Source: Euwallacea fornicatus (taxonomy: Eukaryota > Arthropoda > Insecta > Coleoptera > Curculionidae). Taken from it: a DNA stretch of 64,000 nt. The translations under genes were made by a program, and so were the position numbers. Below the pieces are notes generated by a model, which worked only from the letters and a program-made list of their open reading frames with translations, was not told the origin of the DNA and searched no databases. Shown one piece after another: positions 40,179 to 54,555 of the stretch. Positions within the stretch are counted from its first letter, which is position 1; every line of letters starts with the position of its first letter. The stretch is taken from NCBI RefSeq assembly GCF_040115645.1, contig NW_027096009.1:372001-436000 (forward strand), read 5' to 3'.

Positions 40179-42411
40179 CGACGAGATCTTTAACATAACA
40201 CAACACATCATGATTGCATCTTGATGAATTTCCAAGACAAATAGTACTTTATGTGCTCAAACACACAACTTTTGTGACTTTTCAAAATTTGAAGCTCGAT
40301 AACTTCGGCAAATAAGGACCAAATTTGTTAAACAAAGTGTCAAATTAATCAGCTCGACGAGATCTTTAAAATGACACAACACATCATGATTGCATCTTGA
40401 TGAATTTCCATGAAAAATAGTACTTTATGTGCTCAAACACCCAACTTTTGTGACTTTTCAAACTTTGAAGCTCGATAACTTCGGTAAATTAGGACCAAAT
40501 TTGTTAAACAAAGTGTCACATTAATCAGCTCGACGAGATCTTTAAAATGACACAACACATCATGATTGCATCTTGATGAATTTCCATGAAAAATAGTACT
40601 TTATGTGCTCAAACACACAACTTTTGTGACTTTTCAAACTTTGAAGCTCGATAACTTCGGCAAATAAGAACCAAATTTGTTAAACAAAGTGTCACATTAA
40701 TCAGCTCGACGAGATCTTTAAAATGACACAACACATCATGATTGCATCTTGATGAATTTCCATGAAAAATAGTACTTTATGTGCTCAAACACACAACTTT
40801 TGTGACTTTTCAAACTTTGAAGCTCGATAACTTCGGCAAATAAGAACCAAATTTGTTAAACAAAGTGTCAAATTAATCAGCTCGACGAGATCTTTAAAAT
40901 GACACAACACATCATGATTGCATCTTGATGAATTTCCAAGACAAATAGTACTTTATGTGCTCAAACACACAACTTTTGTGACTTTTCACACTTTGTAGAT
41001 CGATAACTTCGGCAAATGAGACCCAAATTTGTTAAACAAAGTGTCAAATTAATCAGCTCGACGAGATCTTTAAAATGAAACAACACATCATGATTGCATC
41101 TTGTTGAATTTCCAAGACAAATAGTACTTTATGTGCTCAAACACCCAACTTTTGTGACTTTTCAAACTTTGAAGCTCGATAACTTCGACAAATTAGGACC
41201 AAATTTGTTAAACAAAGTGTCAAATTAATCAGCACGACGAGATCTTTAACATAACACAACACATCATGATTGCATCTTGATGAATTTCCAAGACAAATAG
41301 TACTTTATGTGCTCAAACACACAACTTTTGTGACTTTGCAAACTTTGAAGCTCGATAACTTCGGCAAATAAGAACCAAATTTGTTAAACAAAGTGTCAAA
41401 TTAATCAGCTCGACGAGATCTTTAAAATGAAACAACACATCATGATTGCCTCTTGATGAATTTCCAAGACAAATAGTACTTTATGTGCTCAAACACCCAA
41501 CTTTTGTGACTTTTCAAACTTTGAAGCTCGATAACTTCGGCAAATTAGGACCAAATTTGTTAAACAAAGTGTCAAATTAATCAGCACGACGAGATCTTTA
41601 ACATAACACAACACATCATGATTGCATCTTGATGAATTTCCATGAAAAATAGTACTTTATGTGCTCAAACACACAACTTTTGTGACTTTTCAAACTTTGA
41701 AGCTTGATAACTTCGGTAAATTAGGACCAAATTTGTTAAACAAAGTGTCACATTAATCAGCTCGACGAGATCTTTAAAATGACACAACACATCATGATTG
41801 CATCTTGATGAATTTCCATGAAAAATAGTACTTTATGTGCTCAAACACACAACTTTTGTGACTTTTCAAACTTTGAAGCTCGATAACTTCGGTAAATTAG
41901 GACCAAACTTGTTAAACAAAGTGTCAAATTAATCAGCTCGACGAGATCTTTAAAATGACACAACACATCATGATTGCATCTTGATGAATTTCCAAGACAA
42001 ATAGTACTTTATGTGCTCAAACACCCAACTTTTGTGACTTTTCAAACTTTGAAGCTCGATAACTTCGGCAAATTAGGACCAAATTTGTTAAACAAAGTGT
42101 CAAATTAATCAGCACGACGAGATCTTTAACATAACACAACACATCATGATTGCATCTTGATGAATTTCCATGAAAAATAGTACTTTATGTGCTCAAACAC
42201 ACAACTTTTGTGACTTTGCAAACTTTGAAGCTCGATAACTTCGGCAAATAAGAACCAAATTTGTTAAACAAAGTGTCAAATTAATCAGCTCGACGAGATC
42301 TTTAAAATGACACAACACATCATGATTGCCTCTTGATGAATTTCCAAGACAAATAGTACTTTATGTGCTCAAACACCCAACTTTTGTGACTTTTCAAACT
42401 TTGAAGCTCGA

Positions 42412-42763
42412 TAACTTCGGCAAATTAGGACCAAATTTGTTAAACAAAGTGTCACATTAATCAGCTCGACGAGATTTTGAAGATGTCACAACACATCATG
42501 ATTGCATCTTGATGAATTTCCAAGACAAATAGTACTTTATGTGCTCAAACACAAAACTTTTGTGACTTTTCACACTTTGTAGATCGATAACTTCGGCAAA
42601 TGAGACCCAAATTTGTTAAACAAAGTGTCACATTAATCAGCTCGTCGAGATGTTTGAGACGTCACAACAAATCATGATTGCATCTTGATGAATTTCCATG
42701 AAAAATAGTACTTTATGTGCTCAAACACAAAACTTTTGTGACTTTTCACACTTTGTAGATCGA
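42412..42763 (+). repeat. Divergent two-monomer cassette, copy 3 of 7
   Basis: Same pair, 65 monomers after copy 2, in the first half of 45-mer copy 1. Confidence 0.93.
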
Positions 42764-45700
42764 TAACTTCGGTAAATTAGGACCAAATTTGTTAAACAAA
42801 GTGTCAAATTAATCAGCTCGACGAGATCTTTAAAATAACTCAACACATCATGATTGCATCTTGATGAATTTCCATGAAAAATAGTACTTTATGTGCTCAA
42901 ACACACAACTTTTGTGACTTTTCAAACTTTGAAGCTCGATAACTTCGGCAAATAAGGACCAAATTTGTTAAACAAAGTGTCAAATTAATCAGCTCGACGA
43001 GATCTTTAAAATGACACAACACATCATGATTGCATCTTGATGAATTTCCAAGACAAATAGTACTTTATGTGCTCAAACACCCAACTTTTGTGACTTTTCA
43101 AACTTTGAAGCTCGATAACTTCGGCAAATTAGGACCAAATTTGTTAAACAAAGTGTCAAATTAATCAGCACGACGAGATCTTTAACATAACACAACACAT
43201 CATGATTGCATCTTGATGAATTTCCATGAAAAATAGTACTTTATGTGCTCAAACACACAACTTTTGTGACTTTTCAAACTTTGAAGCTCGATAACTTCGG
43301 CAAATTAGGACCAAATTTGTTAAGCAAAGTGTCAAATTAATCAGCTCGACGAGATCTTTAAAATGACACAACACATCATGATTGCATCTTGATGAATTTC
43401 CATGAAAAATAGTACTTTATGTGCTCAAACACCCAACTTTTGTGACTTTTCAAACTTTGAAGCTCGATAACTTCGGTAAATTAGGACCAAATTTGTTAAA
43501 CAAAGTGTCACATTAATCAGCTCGACGAGATCTTTAAAATGACACAACACATCATGATTGCATCTTGATGAATTTCCATGAAAAATAGTACTTTATGTGC
43601 TCAAACACACAACTTTTGTGACTTTTCAAACTTTGAAGCTCGATAACTTCGGCAAATTAGGACCAAATTTGTTAAACAAAGTGTCAAATTAATCATCACG
43701 ACGAGATCTTTAAAATAACACAACATATCATGATTGCATCTTGATGAATTTCCATGAAAAATAGTACTTTATGTGCTCAAACACACAACTTTTGTGACTT
43801 TTCAAACTTTGAAGCTCGATAACTTCGGCAAATAAGAACCAAATTTGTTAAACAAAGTGTCAAATTAATCAGCTCGACGAGATCTTTAAAATGACACAAC
43901 ACACCATGATTGCATCTTGATGAATTTCCAAGACAAATAGTACTTTATGTGCTCAAACACCCAACTTTTGTGACTTTTCAAACTTTGAAGCTCGATAACT
44001 TCGGCAAATTAGGACCAAATTTGTTAAACAAAGTGTCAAATTAATCAGCACGACGAGATCTTTAACATAACACAACACATCATGATTGCATCTTGATGAA
44101 TTTCCAAGACAAATAGTACTTTATGTGCTCAAACACACAACTTTTGTGACTTTTCAAAATTTGAAGCTCGATAACTTCGGCAAATAAGGACCAAATTTGT
44201 TAAACAAAGTGTCAAATTAATCAGCTCGACGAGATCTTTAAAATGACACAACACATCATGATTGCATCTTGATGAATTTCCATGAAAAATAGTACTTTAT
44301 GTGCTCAAACACCCAACTTTTGTGACTTTTCAAACTTTGAAGCTCGATAACTTCGGTAAATTAGGACCAAATTTGTTAAACAAAGTGTCACATTAATCAG
44401 CTCGACGAGATCTTTAAAATGACACAACACATCATGATTGCATCTTGATGAATTTCCATGAAAAATAGTACTTTATGTGCTCAAACACACAACTTTTGTG
44501 ACTTTTCAAACTTTGAAGCTCGATAACTTCGGCAAATAAGAACCAAATTTGTTAAACAAAGTGTCACATTAATCAGCTCGACGAGATCTTTAAAATGACA
44601 CAACACATCATGATTGCATCTTGATGAATTTCCATGAAAAATAGTACTTTATGTGCTCAAACACACAACTTTTGTGACTTTTCAAACTTTGAAGCTCGAT
44701 AACTTCGGCAAATAAGAACCAAATTTGTTAAACAAAGTGTCAAATTAATCAGCTCGACGAGATCTTTAAAATGACACAACACATCATGATTGCATCTTGA
44801 TGAATTTCCAAGACAAATAGTACTTTATGTGCTCAAACACACAACTTTTGTGACTTTTCACACTTTGTAGATCGATAACTTCGGCAAATGAGACCCAAAT
44901 TTGTTAAACAAAGTGTCAAATTAATCAGCTCGACGAGATCTTTAAAATGACACAACACATCATGATTGCATCTTGTTGAATTTCCAAGACAAATAGTACT
45001 TTATGTGCTCAAACACCCAACTTTTGTGACTTTTCAAACTTTGAAGCTCGATAACTTCGACAAATTAGGACCAAATTTGTTAAACAAAGTGTCAAATTAA
45101 TCAGCACGACGAGATCTTTAACATAACACAACACATCATGATTGCATCTTGATGAATTTCCAAGACAAATAGTACTTTATGTGCTCAAACACACAACTTT
45201 TGTGACTTTGCAAACTTTGAAGCTCGATAACTTCGGCAAATAAGAACCAAATTTGTTAAACAAAGTGTCAAATTAATCAGCTCGACGAGATCTTTAAAAT
45301 GAAACAACACATCATGATTGCCTCTTGATGAATTTCCAAGACAAATAGTACTTTATGTGCTCAAACACCCAACTTTTGTGACTTTTCAAACTTTGAAGCT
45401 CGATAACTTCGGCAAATTAGGACTAAATTTGTTAAACAAAGTGTCAAATTAATCAGCACGACGAGATCTTTAACATAACACAACACATCATGATTGCATC
45501 TTGATGAATTTCCATGAAAAATAGTACTTTATGTGCTCAAACACACAACTTTTGTGACTTTTCAAACTTTGAAGCTTGATAACTTCGGTAAATTAGGACC
45601 AAATTTGTAAAACAAAGTGTCACATTAATCAGCTCGACGAGATCTTTAAAATGACACAACACATCATGATTGCATCTTGATGAATTTCCATGAAAAATAG

Positions 45701-46283
45701 TACTTTATGTGCTCAAACACACAACTTTTGTGACTTTTCAAACTTTGAAGCTCGATAACTTCGGTAAATTAGGACCAAACTTGTTAAACAAAGTGTCAAA
45801 TTAATCAGCTCGACGAGATCTTTAAAATGACACAACACATCATGATTGCATCTTGATGAATTTCCAAGACAAATAGTACTTTATGTGCTCAAACACCCAA
45901 CTTTTGTGACTTTTCAAACTTTGAAGCTCGATAACTTCGGCAAATTAGGACCAAATTTGTTAAACAAAGTGTCAAATTAATCAGCACGACGAGATCTTTA
46001 ACATAACACAACACATCATGATTGCATCTTGATGAATTTCCATGAAAAATAGTACTTTATGTGCTCAAACACACAACTTTTGTGACTTTGCAAACTTTGA
46101 AGCTCGATAACTTCGGCAAATAAGAACCAAATTTGTTAAACAAAGTGTCAAATTAATCAGCTCGACGAGATCTTTAAAATGACACAACACATCATGATTG
46201 CCTCTTGATGAATTTCCAAGACAAATAGTACTTTATGTGCTCAAACACCCAACTTTTGTGACTTTTCAAACTTTGAAGCTCGA

Positions 46284-46635
46284 TAACTTCGGCAAATTAG
46301 GACCAAATTTGTTAAACAAAGTGTCACATTAATCAGCTCGACGAGATTTTGAAGATGTCACAACACATCATGATTGCATCTTGATGAATTTCCAAGACAA
46401 ATAGTACTTTATGTGCTCAAACACAAAACTTTTGTGACTTTTCACACTTTGTAGATCGATAACTTCGGCAAATGAGACCCAAATTTGTTAAACAAAGTGT
46501 CACATTAATCAGCTCGTCGAGATGTTTGAGACGTCACAACAAATCATGATTGCATCTTGATGAATTTCCATGAAAAATAGTACTTTATGTGCTCAAACAC
46601 AAAACTTTTGTGACTTTTCACACTTTGTAGATCGA
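46284..46635 (+). repeat. Divergent two-monomer cassette, copy 4 of 7
   Basis: Same pair, 22 monomers after copy 3, in the second half of 45-mer copy 1. Confidence 0.93.
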
Positions 46636-47785
46636 TAACTTCGGTAAATTAGGACCAAATTTGTTAAACAAAGTGTCAAATTAATCAGCTCGACGAGATC
46701 TTTAAAATAACACAACACATCATGATTGCATCTTGATGAATTTCCATGAAAAATAGTACTTTATGTGCTCAAACACACAACTTTTGTGACTTTTCAAACT
46801 TTGAAGCTCGATAACTTCGGCAAATAAGGACCAAATTTGTTAAACAAAGTGTCAAATTAATCAGCTCGACGAGATCTTTAAAATGACACAACACATCATG
46901 ATTGCATCTTGATGAATTTCCAAGACAAATAGTACTTTATGTGCTCAAACACAAAACTTTTGTGACTTTTCACACTTTGTAGATCGATAACTTCGGCAAA
47001 TGAGACCCAAATTTGTTAAACAAAGTGTCACATTAATCAGCTCGACGAGATCTTTAAAATGACACAACACATCATGATTGCATCTTGATGAATTTCCAAG
47101 ACAAATAGTACTTTATGTGCTCAAACACCCAACTTTTGTGACTTTTCAAACTTTGAAGCTCGATAACTTCGGCAAATTAGGACCAAATTTGTTAAACAAA
47201 GTGTCAAATTAATCAGCACGACGAGATCTTTAACATAACACAACACATCATGATTGCATCTTGATGAATTTCCATGAAAAATAGTACTTTATGTGCTCAA
47301 ACACACAACTTTTGTGACTTTTCAAACTTTGAAGCTCGATAACTTCGGCAAATTAGGACCAAATTTGTTAAGCAAAGTGTCAAATTAATCAGCTCGACGA
47401 GATCTGTAAAATGACACAACACATCATGATTGCATCTTGATGAATTTCCATGAAAAATAGTACTTTATGTGCTCAAACACCCAACTTTTGTGACTTTTCA
47501 AACTTTGAAGCTCGATAACTTCGGTAAATTAGGACCAAATTTGTTAAACAAAGTGTCACATTAATCAGCTCGACGAGATCTTTAAAATGACACAACACAT
47601 CATGATTGCATCTTGATGAATTTCCATGAAAAATAGTACTTTATGTGCTCAAACACACAACTTTTGTGACTTTTCAAACTTTGAAGCTCGATAACTTCGG
47701 CAAATAAGAACCAAATTTGTTAAACAAAGTGTCACATTAATCAGCTCGACGAGATCTTTAAAATGACACAACACATCATGATTGC

Positions 47786-48098
47786 CTCTTGATGAATTTC
47801 CAAGACAAATAGTACTTTATGTGCTCAAACACCCAACTTTTGTGACTTTTCAAACTTTGAAGCTCGATAACTTCGGCAAATTAGGACCAAATTTGTTAAA
47901 CAAAGTGTCACATTAATCAGCTCGACGAGATTTTGAAGATGTCACAACACACCATGATTGCATCTTGATGAATTTCCAAGACAAATAGTACTTTATGTGC
48001 TCAAACACCCAACTTTTGTGACTTTTCAAACTTTGAAGCTCGATAACTTCGGCAAATTAGGACCAAATTTGTTAAACAAAGTGTCAAATTAATCAGCA
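47786..48098 (+). repeat. Junction of the two 45-mer copies, with a chimeric monomer
   Basis: The 313 bp between the copies reads first like 46202-46365 (offset 1584) and then like 43903 onward (offset 4048). The monomer 47868-48043 joins the GATTTTGAAGATGTCAC body of the cassette class to the ACACCATG state of another class. This combination is seen nowhere else in the window, so the exchange point lies at about 47940-47951. Confidence 0.82.
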
Positions 48099-50331
48099 CG
48101 ACGAGATCTTTAACATAACACAACACATCATGATTGCATCTTGATGAATTTCCAAGACAAATAGTACTTTATGTGCTCAAACACACAACTTTTGTGACTT
48201 TTCAAAATTTGAAGCTCGATAACTTCGGCAAATAAGGACCAAATTTGTTAAACAAAGTGTCAAATTAATCAGCTCGACGAGATCTTTAAAATGACACAAC
48301 ACATCATGATTGCATCTTGATGAATTTCCATGAAAAATAGTACTTTATGTGCTCAAACACCCAACTTTTGTGACTTTTCAAACTTTGAAGCTCGATAACT
48401 TCGGTAAATTAGGACCAAATTTGTTAAACAAAGTGTCACATTAATCAGCTCGACGAGATCTTTAAAATGACACAACACATCATGATTGCATCTTGATGAA
48501 TTTCCATGAAAAATAGTACTTTATGTGCTCAAACACACAACTTTTGTGACTTTTCAAACTTTGAAGCTCGATAACTTCGGCAAATAAGAACCAAATTTGT
48601 TAAACAAAGTGTCACATTAATCAGCTCGACGAGATCTTTAAAATGACACAACACATCATGATTGCATCTTGATGAATTTCCATGAAAAATAGTACTTTAT
48701 GTGCTCAAACACACAACTTTTGTGACTTTTCAAACTTTGAAGCTCGATAACTTCGGCAAATAAGAACCAAATTTGTTAAACAAAGTGTCAAATTAATCAG
48801 CTCGACGAGATCTTTAAAATGACACAACACATCATGATTGCATCTTGATGAATTTCCAAGACAAATAGTACTTTATGTGCTCAAACACACAACTTTTGTG
48901 ACTTTTCACACTTTGTAGATCGATAACTTCGGCAAATGAGACCCAAATTTGTTAAACAAAGTGTCAAATTAATCAGCTCGACGAGATCTTTAAAATGACA
49001 CAACACATCATGATTGCATCTTGTTGAATTTCCAAGACAAATAGTACTTTATGTGCTCAAACACCCAACTTTTGTGACTTTTCAAACTTTGAAGCTCGAT
49101 AACTTCGACAAATTAGGACCAAATTTGTTAAACAAAGTGTCAAATTAATCAGCACGACGAGATCTTTAACATAACACAACACATCATGATTGCATCTTGA
49201 TGAATTTCCAAGACAAATAGTACTTTATGTGCTCAAACACACAACTTTTGTGACTTTGCAAACTTTGAAGCTCGATAACTTCGGCAAATAAGAACCAAAT
49301 TTGTTAAACAAAGTGTCAAATTAATCAGCTCGACGAGATCTTTAAAATGAAACAACACATCATGATTGCCTCTTGATGAATTTCCAAGACAAATAGTACT
49401 TTATGTGCTCAAACACCCAACTTTTGTGACTTTTCAAACTTTGAAGCTCGATAACTTCGGCAAATTAGGACCAAATTTGTTAAACAAAGTGTCAAATTAA
49501 TCAGCACGACGAGATCTTTAACATAACACAACACATCATGATTGCATCTTGATGAATTTCCATGAAAAATAGTACTTTATGTGCTCAAACACACAACTTT
49601 TGTGACTTTTCAAACTTTGAAGCTTGATAACTTCGGTAAATTAGGACCAAATTTGTTAAACAAAGTGTCACATTAATCAGCTCGACGAGATCTTTAAAAT
49701 GACACAACACATCATGATTGCATCTTGATGAATTTCCATGAAAAATAGTACTTTATGTGCTCAAACACACAACTTTTGTGACTTTTCAAACTTTGAAGCT
49801 CGATAACTTCGGTAAATTAGGACCAAACTTGTTAAACAAAGTGTCAAATTAATCAGCTCGACGAGATCTTTAAAATGACACAACACATCATGATTGCATC
49901 TTGATGAATTTCCAAGACAAATAGTACTTTATGTGCTCAAACACCCAACTTTTGTGACTTTTCAAACTTTGAAGCTCGATAACTTCGGCAAATTAGGACC
50001 AAATTTGTTAAACAAAGTGTCAAATTAATCAGCACGACGAGATCTTTAACATAACACAACACATCATGATTGCATCTTGATGAATTTCCATGAAAAATAG
50101 TACTTTATGTGCTCAAACACACAACTTTTGTGACTTTGCAAACTTTGAAGCTCGATAACTTCGGCAAATAAGAACCAAATTTGTTAAACAAAGTGTCAAA
50201 TTAATCAGCTCGACGAGATCTTTAAAATGACACAACACATCATGATTGCCTCTTGATGAATTTCCAAGACAAATAGTACTTTATGTGCTCAAACACCCAA
50301 CTTTTGTGACTTTTCAAACTTTGAAGCTCGA

Positions 50332-50683
50332 TAACTTCGGCAAATTAGGACCAAATTTGTTAAACAAAGTGTCACATTAATCAGCTCGACGAGATTTTGA
50401 AGATGTCACAACACATCATGATTGCATCTTGATGAATTTCCAAGACAAATAGTACTTTATGTGCTCAAACACAAAACTTTTGTGACTTTTCACACTTTGT
50501 AGATCGATAACTTCGGCAAATGAGACCCAAATTTGTTAAACAAAGTGTCACATTAATCAGCTCGTCGAGATGTTTGAGACGTCACAACAAATCATGATTG
50601 CATCTTGATGAATTTCCATGAAAAATAGTACTTTATGTGCTCAAACACAAAACTTTTGTGACTTTTCACACTTTGTAGATCGA
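50332..50683 (+). repeat. Divergent two-monomer cassette, copy 5 of 7
   Basis: Same pair, 23 monomers after copy 4, in 45-mer copy 2. Confidence 0.93.
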
Positions 50684-53600
50684 TAACTTCGGTAAATTAG
50701 GACCAAATTTGTTAAACAAAGTGTCAAATTAATCAGCTCGACGAGATCTTTAAAATAACACAACACATCATGATTGCATCTTGATGAATTTCCATGAAAA
50801 ATAGTACTTTATGTGCTCAAACACACAACTTTTGTGACTTTTCAAACTTTGAAGCTCGATAACTTCGGCAAATAAGGACCAAATTTGTTAAACAAAGTGT
50901 CAAATTAATCAGCTCGACGAGATCTTTAAAATGACACAACACATCATGATTGCATCTTGATGAATTTCCAAGACAAATAGTACTTTATGTGCTCAAACAC
51001 CCAACTTTTGTGACTTTTCAAACTTTGAAGCTCGATAACTTCGGCAAATTAGGACCAAATTTGTTAAACAAAGTGTCAAATTAATCAGCACGACGAGATC
51101 TTTAACATAACACAACACATCATGATTGCATCTTGATGAATTTCCATGAAAAATAGTACTTTATGTGCTCAAACACACAACTTTTGTGACTTTTCAAACT
51201 TTGAAGCTCGATAACTTCGGCAAATTAGGACCAAATTTGTTAAGCAAAGTGTCAAATTAATCAGCTCGACGAGATCTTTAAAATGACACAACACATCATG
51301 ATTGCATCTTGATGAATTTCCATGAAAAATAGTACTTTATGTGCTCAAACACCCAACTTTTGTGACTTTTCAAACTTTGAAGCTCGATAACTTCGGTAAA
51401 TTAGGACCAAATTTGTTAAACAAAGTGTCACATTAATCAGCTCGACGAGATCTTTAAAATGACACAACACATCATGATTGCATCTTGATGAATTTCCATG
51501 AAAAATAGTACTTTATGTGCTCAAACACACAACTTTTGTGACTTTTCAAACTTTGAAGCTCGATAACTTCGGCAAATTAGGACCAAATTTGTTAAACAAA
51601 GTGTCAAATTAATCATCACGACGAGATCTTTAAAATAACACAACATATCATGATTGCATCTTGATGAATTTCCATGAAAAATAGTACTTTATGTGCTCAA
51701 ACACACAACTTTTGTGACTTTTCAAACTTTGAAGCTCGATAACTTCGGCAAATAAGAACCAAATTTGTTAAACAAAGTGTCAAATTAATCAGCTCGACGA
51801 GATCTTTAAAATGACACAACACACCATGATTGCATCTTGATGAATTTCCAAGACAAATAGTACTTTATGTGCTCAAACACCCAACTTTTGTGACTTTTCA
51901 AACTTTGAAGCTCGATAACTTCGGCAAATTAGGACCAAATTTGTTAAACAAAGTGTCAAATTAATCAGCACGACGAGATCTTTAACATAACACAACACAT
52001 CATGATTGCATCTTGATGAATTTCCAAGACAAATAGTACTTTATGTGCTCAAACACACAACTTTTGTGACTTTTCAAAATTTGAAGCTCGATAACTTCGG
52101 CAAATAAGGACCAAATTTGTTAAACAAAGTGTCAAATTAATCAGCTCGACGTGATCTTTAAAATGACACAACACATCATGATTGCATCTTGATGAATTTC
52201 CATGAAAAATAGTACTTTATGTGCTCAAACACCCAACTTTTGTGACTTTTCAAACTTTGAAGCTCGATAACTTCGGTAAATTAGGACCAAATTTGTTAAA
52301 CAAAGTGTCACATTAATCAGCTCGACGAGATCTTTAAAATGACACAACACATCATGATTGCATCTTGATGAATTTCCATGAAAAATAGTACTTTATGTGC
52401 TCAAACACACAACTTTTGTGACTTTTCAAACTTTGAAGCTCGATAACTTCGGCAAATAAGAACCAAATTTGTTAAACAAAGTGTCACATTAATCAGCTCG
52501 ACGAGATCTTTAAAATGACACAACACATCATGATTGCATCTTGATGAATTTCCATGAAAAATAGTACTTTATGTGCTCAAACACACAACTTTTGTGACTT
52601 TTCAAACTTTGAAGCTCGATAACTTCGGCAAATAAGAACCAAATTTGTTAAACAAAGTGTCAAATTAATCAGCTCGACGAGATCTTTAAAATGACACAAC
52701 ACATCATGATTGCATCTTGATGAATTTCCAAGACAAATAGTACTTTATGTGCTCAAACACACAACTTTTGTGACTTTTCACACTTTGTAGATCGATAACT
52801 TCGGCAAATGAGACCCAAATTTGTTAAACAAAGTGTCAAATTAATCAGCTCGACGAGATCTTTAAAATGACACAACACATCATGATTGCATCTTGTTGAA
52901 TTTCCAAGACAAATAGTACTTTATGTGCTCAAACACCCAACTTTTGTGACTTTTCAAACTTTGAAGCTCGATAACTTCGACAAATTAGGACCAAATTTGT
53001 TAAACAAAGTGTCAAATTAATCAGCACGACGAGATCTTTAACATAACACAACACATCATGATTGCATCTTGATGAATTTCCAAGACAAATAGTACTTTAT
53101 GTGCTCAAACACACAACTTTTGTGACTTTGCAAACTTTGAAGCTCGATAACTTCGGCAAATAAGAACCAAATTTGTTAAACAAAGTGTCAAATTAATCAG
53201 CTCGACGAGATCTTTAAAATGAAACAACACATCATGATTGCCTCTTGATGAATTTCCAAGACAAATAGTACTTTATGTGCTCAAACACCCAACTTTTGTG
53301 ACTTTTCAAACTTTGAAGCTCGATAACTTCGGCAAATTAGGACTAAATTTGTTAAACAAAGTGTCAAATTAATCAGCACGACGAGATCTTTAACATAACA
53401 CAACACATCATGATTGCATCTTGATGAATTTCCATGAAAAATAGTACTTTATGTGCTCAAACACACAACTTTTGTGACTTTTCAAACTTTGAAGCTTGAT
53501 AACTTCGGTAAATTAGGACCAAATTTGTAAAACAAAGTGTCACATTAATCAGCTCGACGAGATCTTTAAAATGACTCAACACATCATGATTGCATCTTGA

Positions 53601-54203
53601 TGAATTTCCATGAAAAATAGTACTTTATGTGCTCAAACACACAACTTTTGTGACTTTTCAAACTTTGAAGCTCGATAACTTCGGTAAATTAGGACCAAAC
53701 TTGTTAAACAAAGTGTCAAATTAATCAGCTCGACGAGATCTTTAAAATGACACAACACATCATGATTGCATCTTGATGAATTTCCAAGACAAATAGTACT
53801 TTATGTGCTCAAACACCCAACTTTTGTGACTTTTCAAACTTTGAAGCTCGATAACTTCGGCAAATTAGGACCAAATTTGTTAAACAAAGTGTCAAATTAA
53901 TCAGCACGACGAGATCTTTAACATAACACAACACATCATGATTGCATCTTGATGAATTTCCATGAAAAATAGTACTTTATGTGCTCAAACACACAACTTT
54001 TGTGACTTTGCAAACTTTGAAGCTCGATAACTTCGGCAAATAAGAACCAAATTTGTTAAACAAAGTGTCAAATTAATCAGCTCGACGAGATCTTTAAAAT
54101 GACACAACACATCATGATTGCCTCTTGATGAATTTCCAAGACAAATAGTACTTTATGTGCTCAAACACCCAACTTTTGTGACTTTTCAAACTTTGAAGCT
54201 CGA

Positions 54204-54555
54204 TAACTTCGGCAAATTAGGACCAAATTTGTTAAACAAAGTGTCACATTAATCAGCTCGACGAGATTTTGAAGATGTCACAACACATCATGATTGCATC
54301 TTGATGAATTTCCAAGACAAATAGTACTTTATGTGCTCAAACACAAAACTTTTGTGACTTTTCACACTTTGTAGATCGATAACTTCGGCAAATGAGACCC
54401 AAATTTGTTAAACAAAGTGTCACATTAATCAGCTCGTCGAGATGTTTGAGACGTCACAACAAATCATGATTGCATCTTGATGAATTTCCATGAAAAATAG
54501 TACTTTATGTGCTCAAACACAAAACTTTTGTGACTTTTCACACTTTGTAGATCGA
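54204..54555 (+). repeat. Divergent two-monomer cassette, copy 6 of 7
   Basis: Same pair, 22 monomers after copy 5, in 45-mer copy 2. Confidence 0.93.

Larger units (their letters stand above)
40179..47785 (+). repeat. 45-monomer higher-order repeat, copy 1 (period 7920 bp)
   Basis: Compared line against line with 48099-55705 (the period is exactly 132 sequence lines), I saw four differences: 41079, 42840, 44232 and 45656, with partners 7920 bp later. Shared private states include GACTAAATTT (45421 and 53341), TTTGTAAAACAAAG (45601 and 53521) and GAGATCTGTAAAATG (47401 and 55321). Internally the unit is two related halves of 22 and 23 monomers, seen from cassette spacing 42641-46513-50561. 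The extra monomer is a CACAAAAC/TGAGACCC unit near 46950-47100. Confidence 0.93.
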
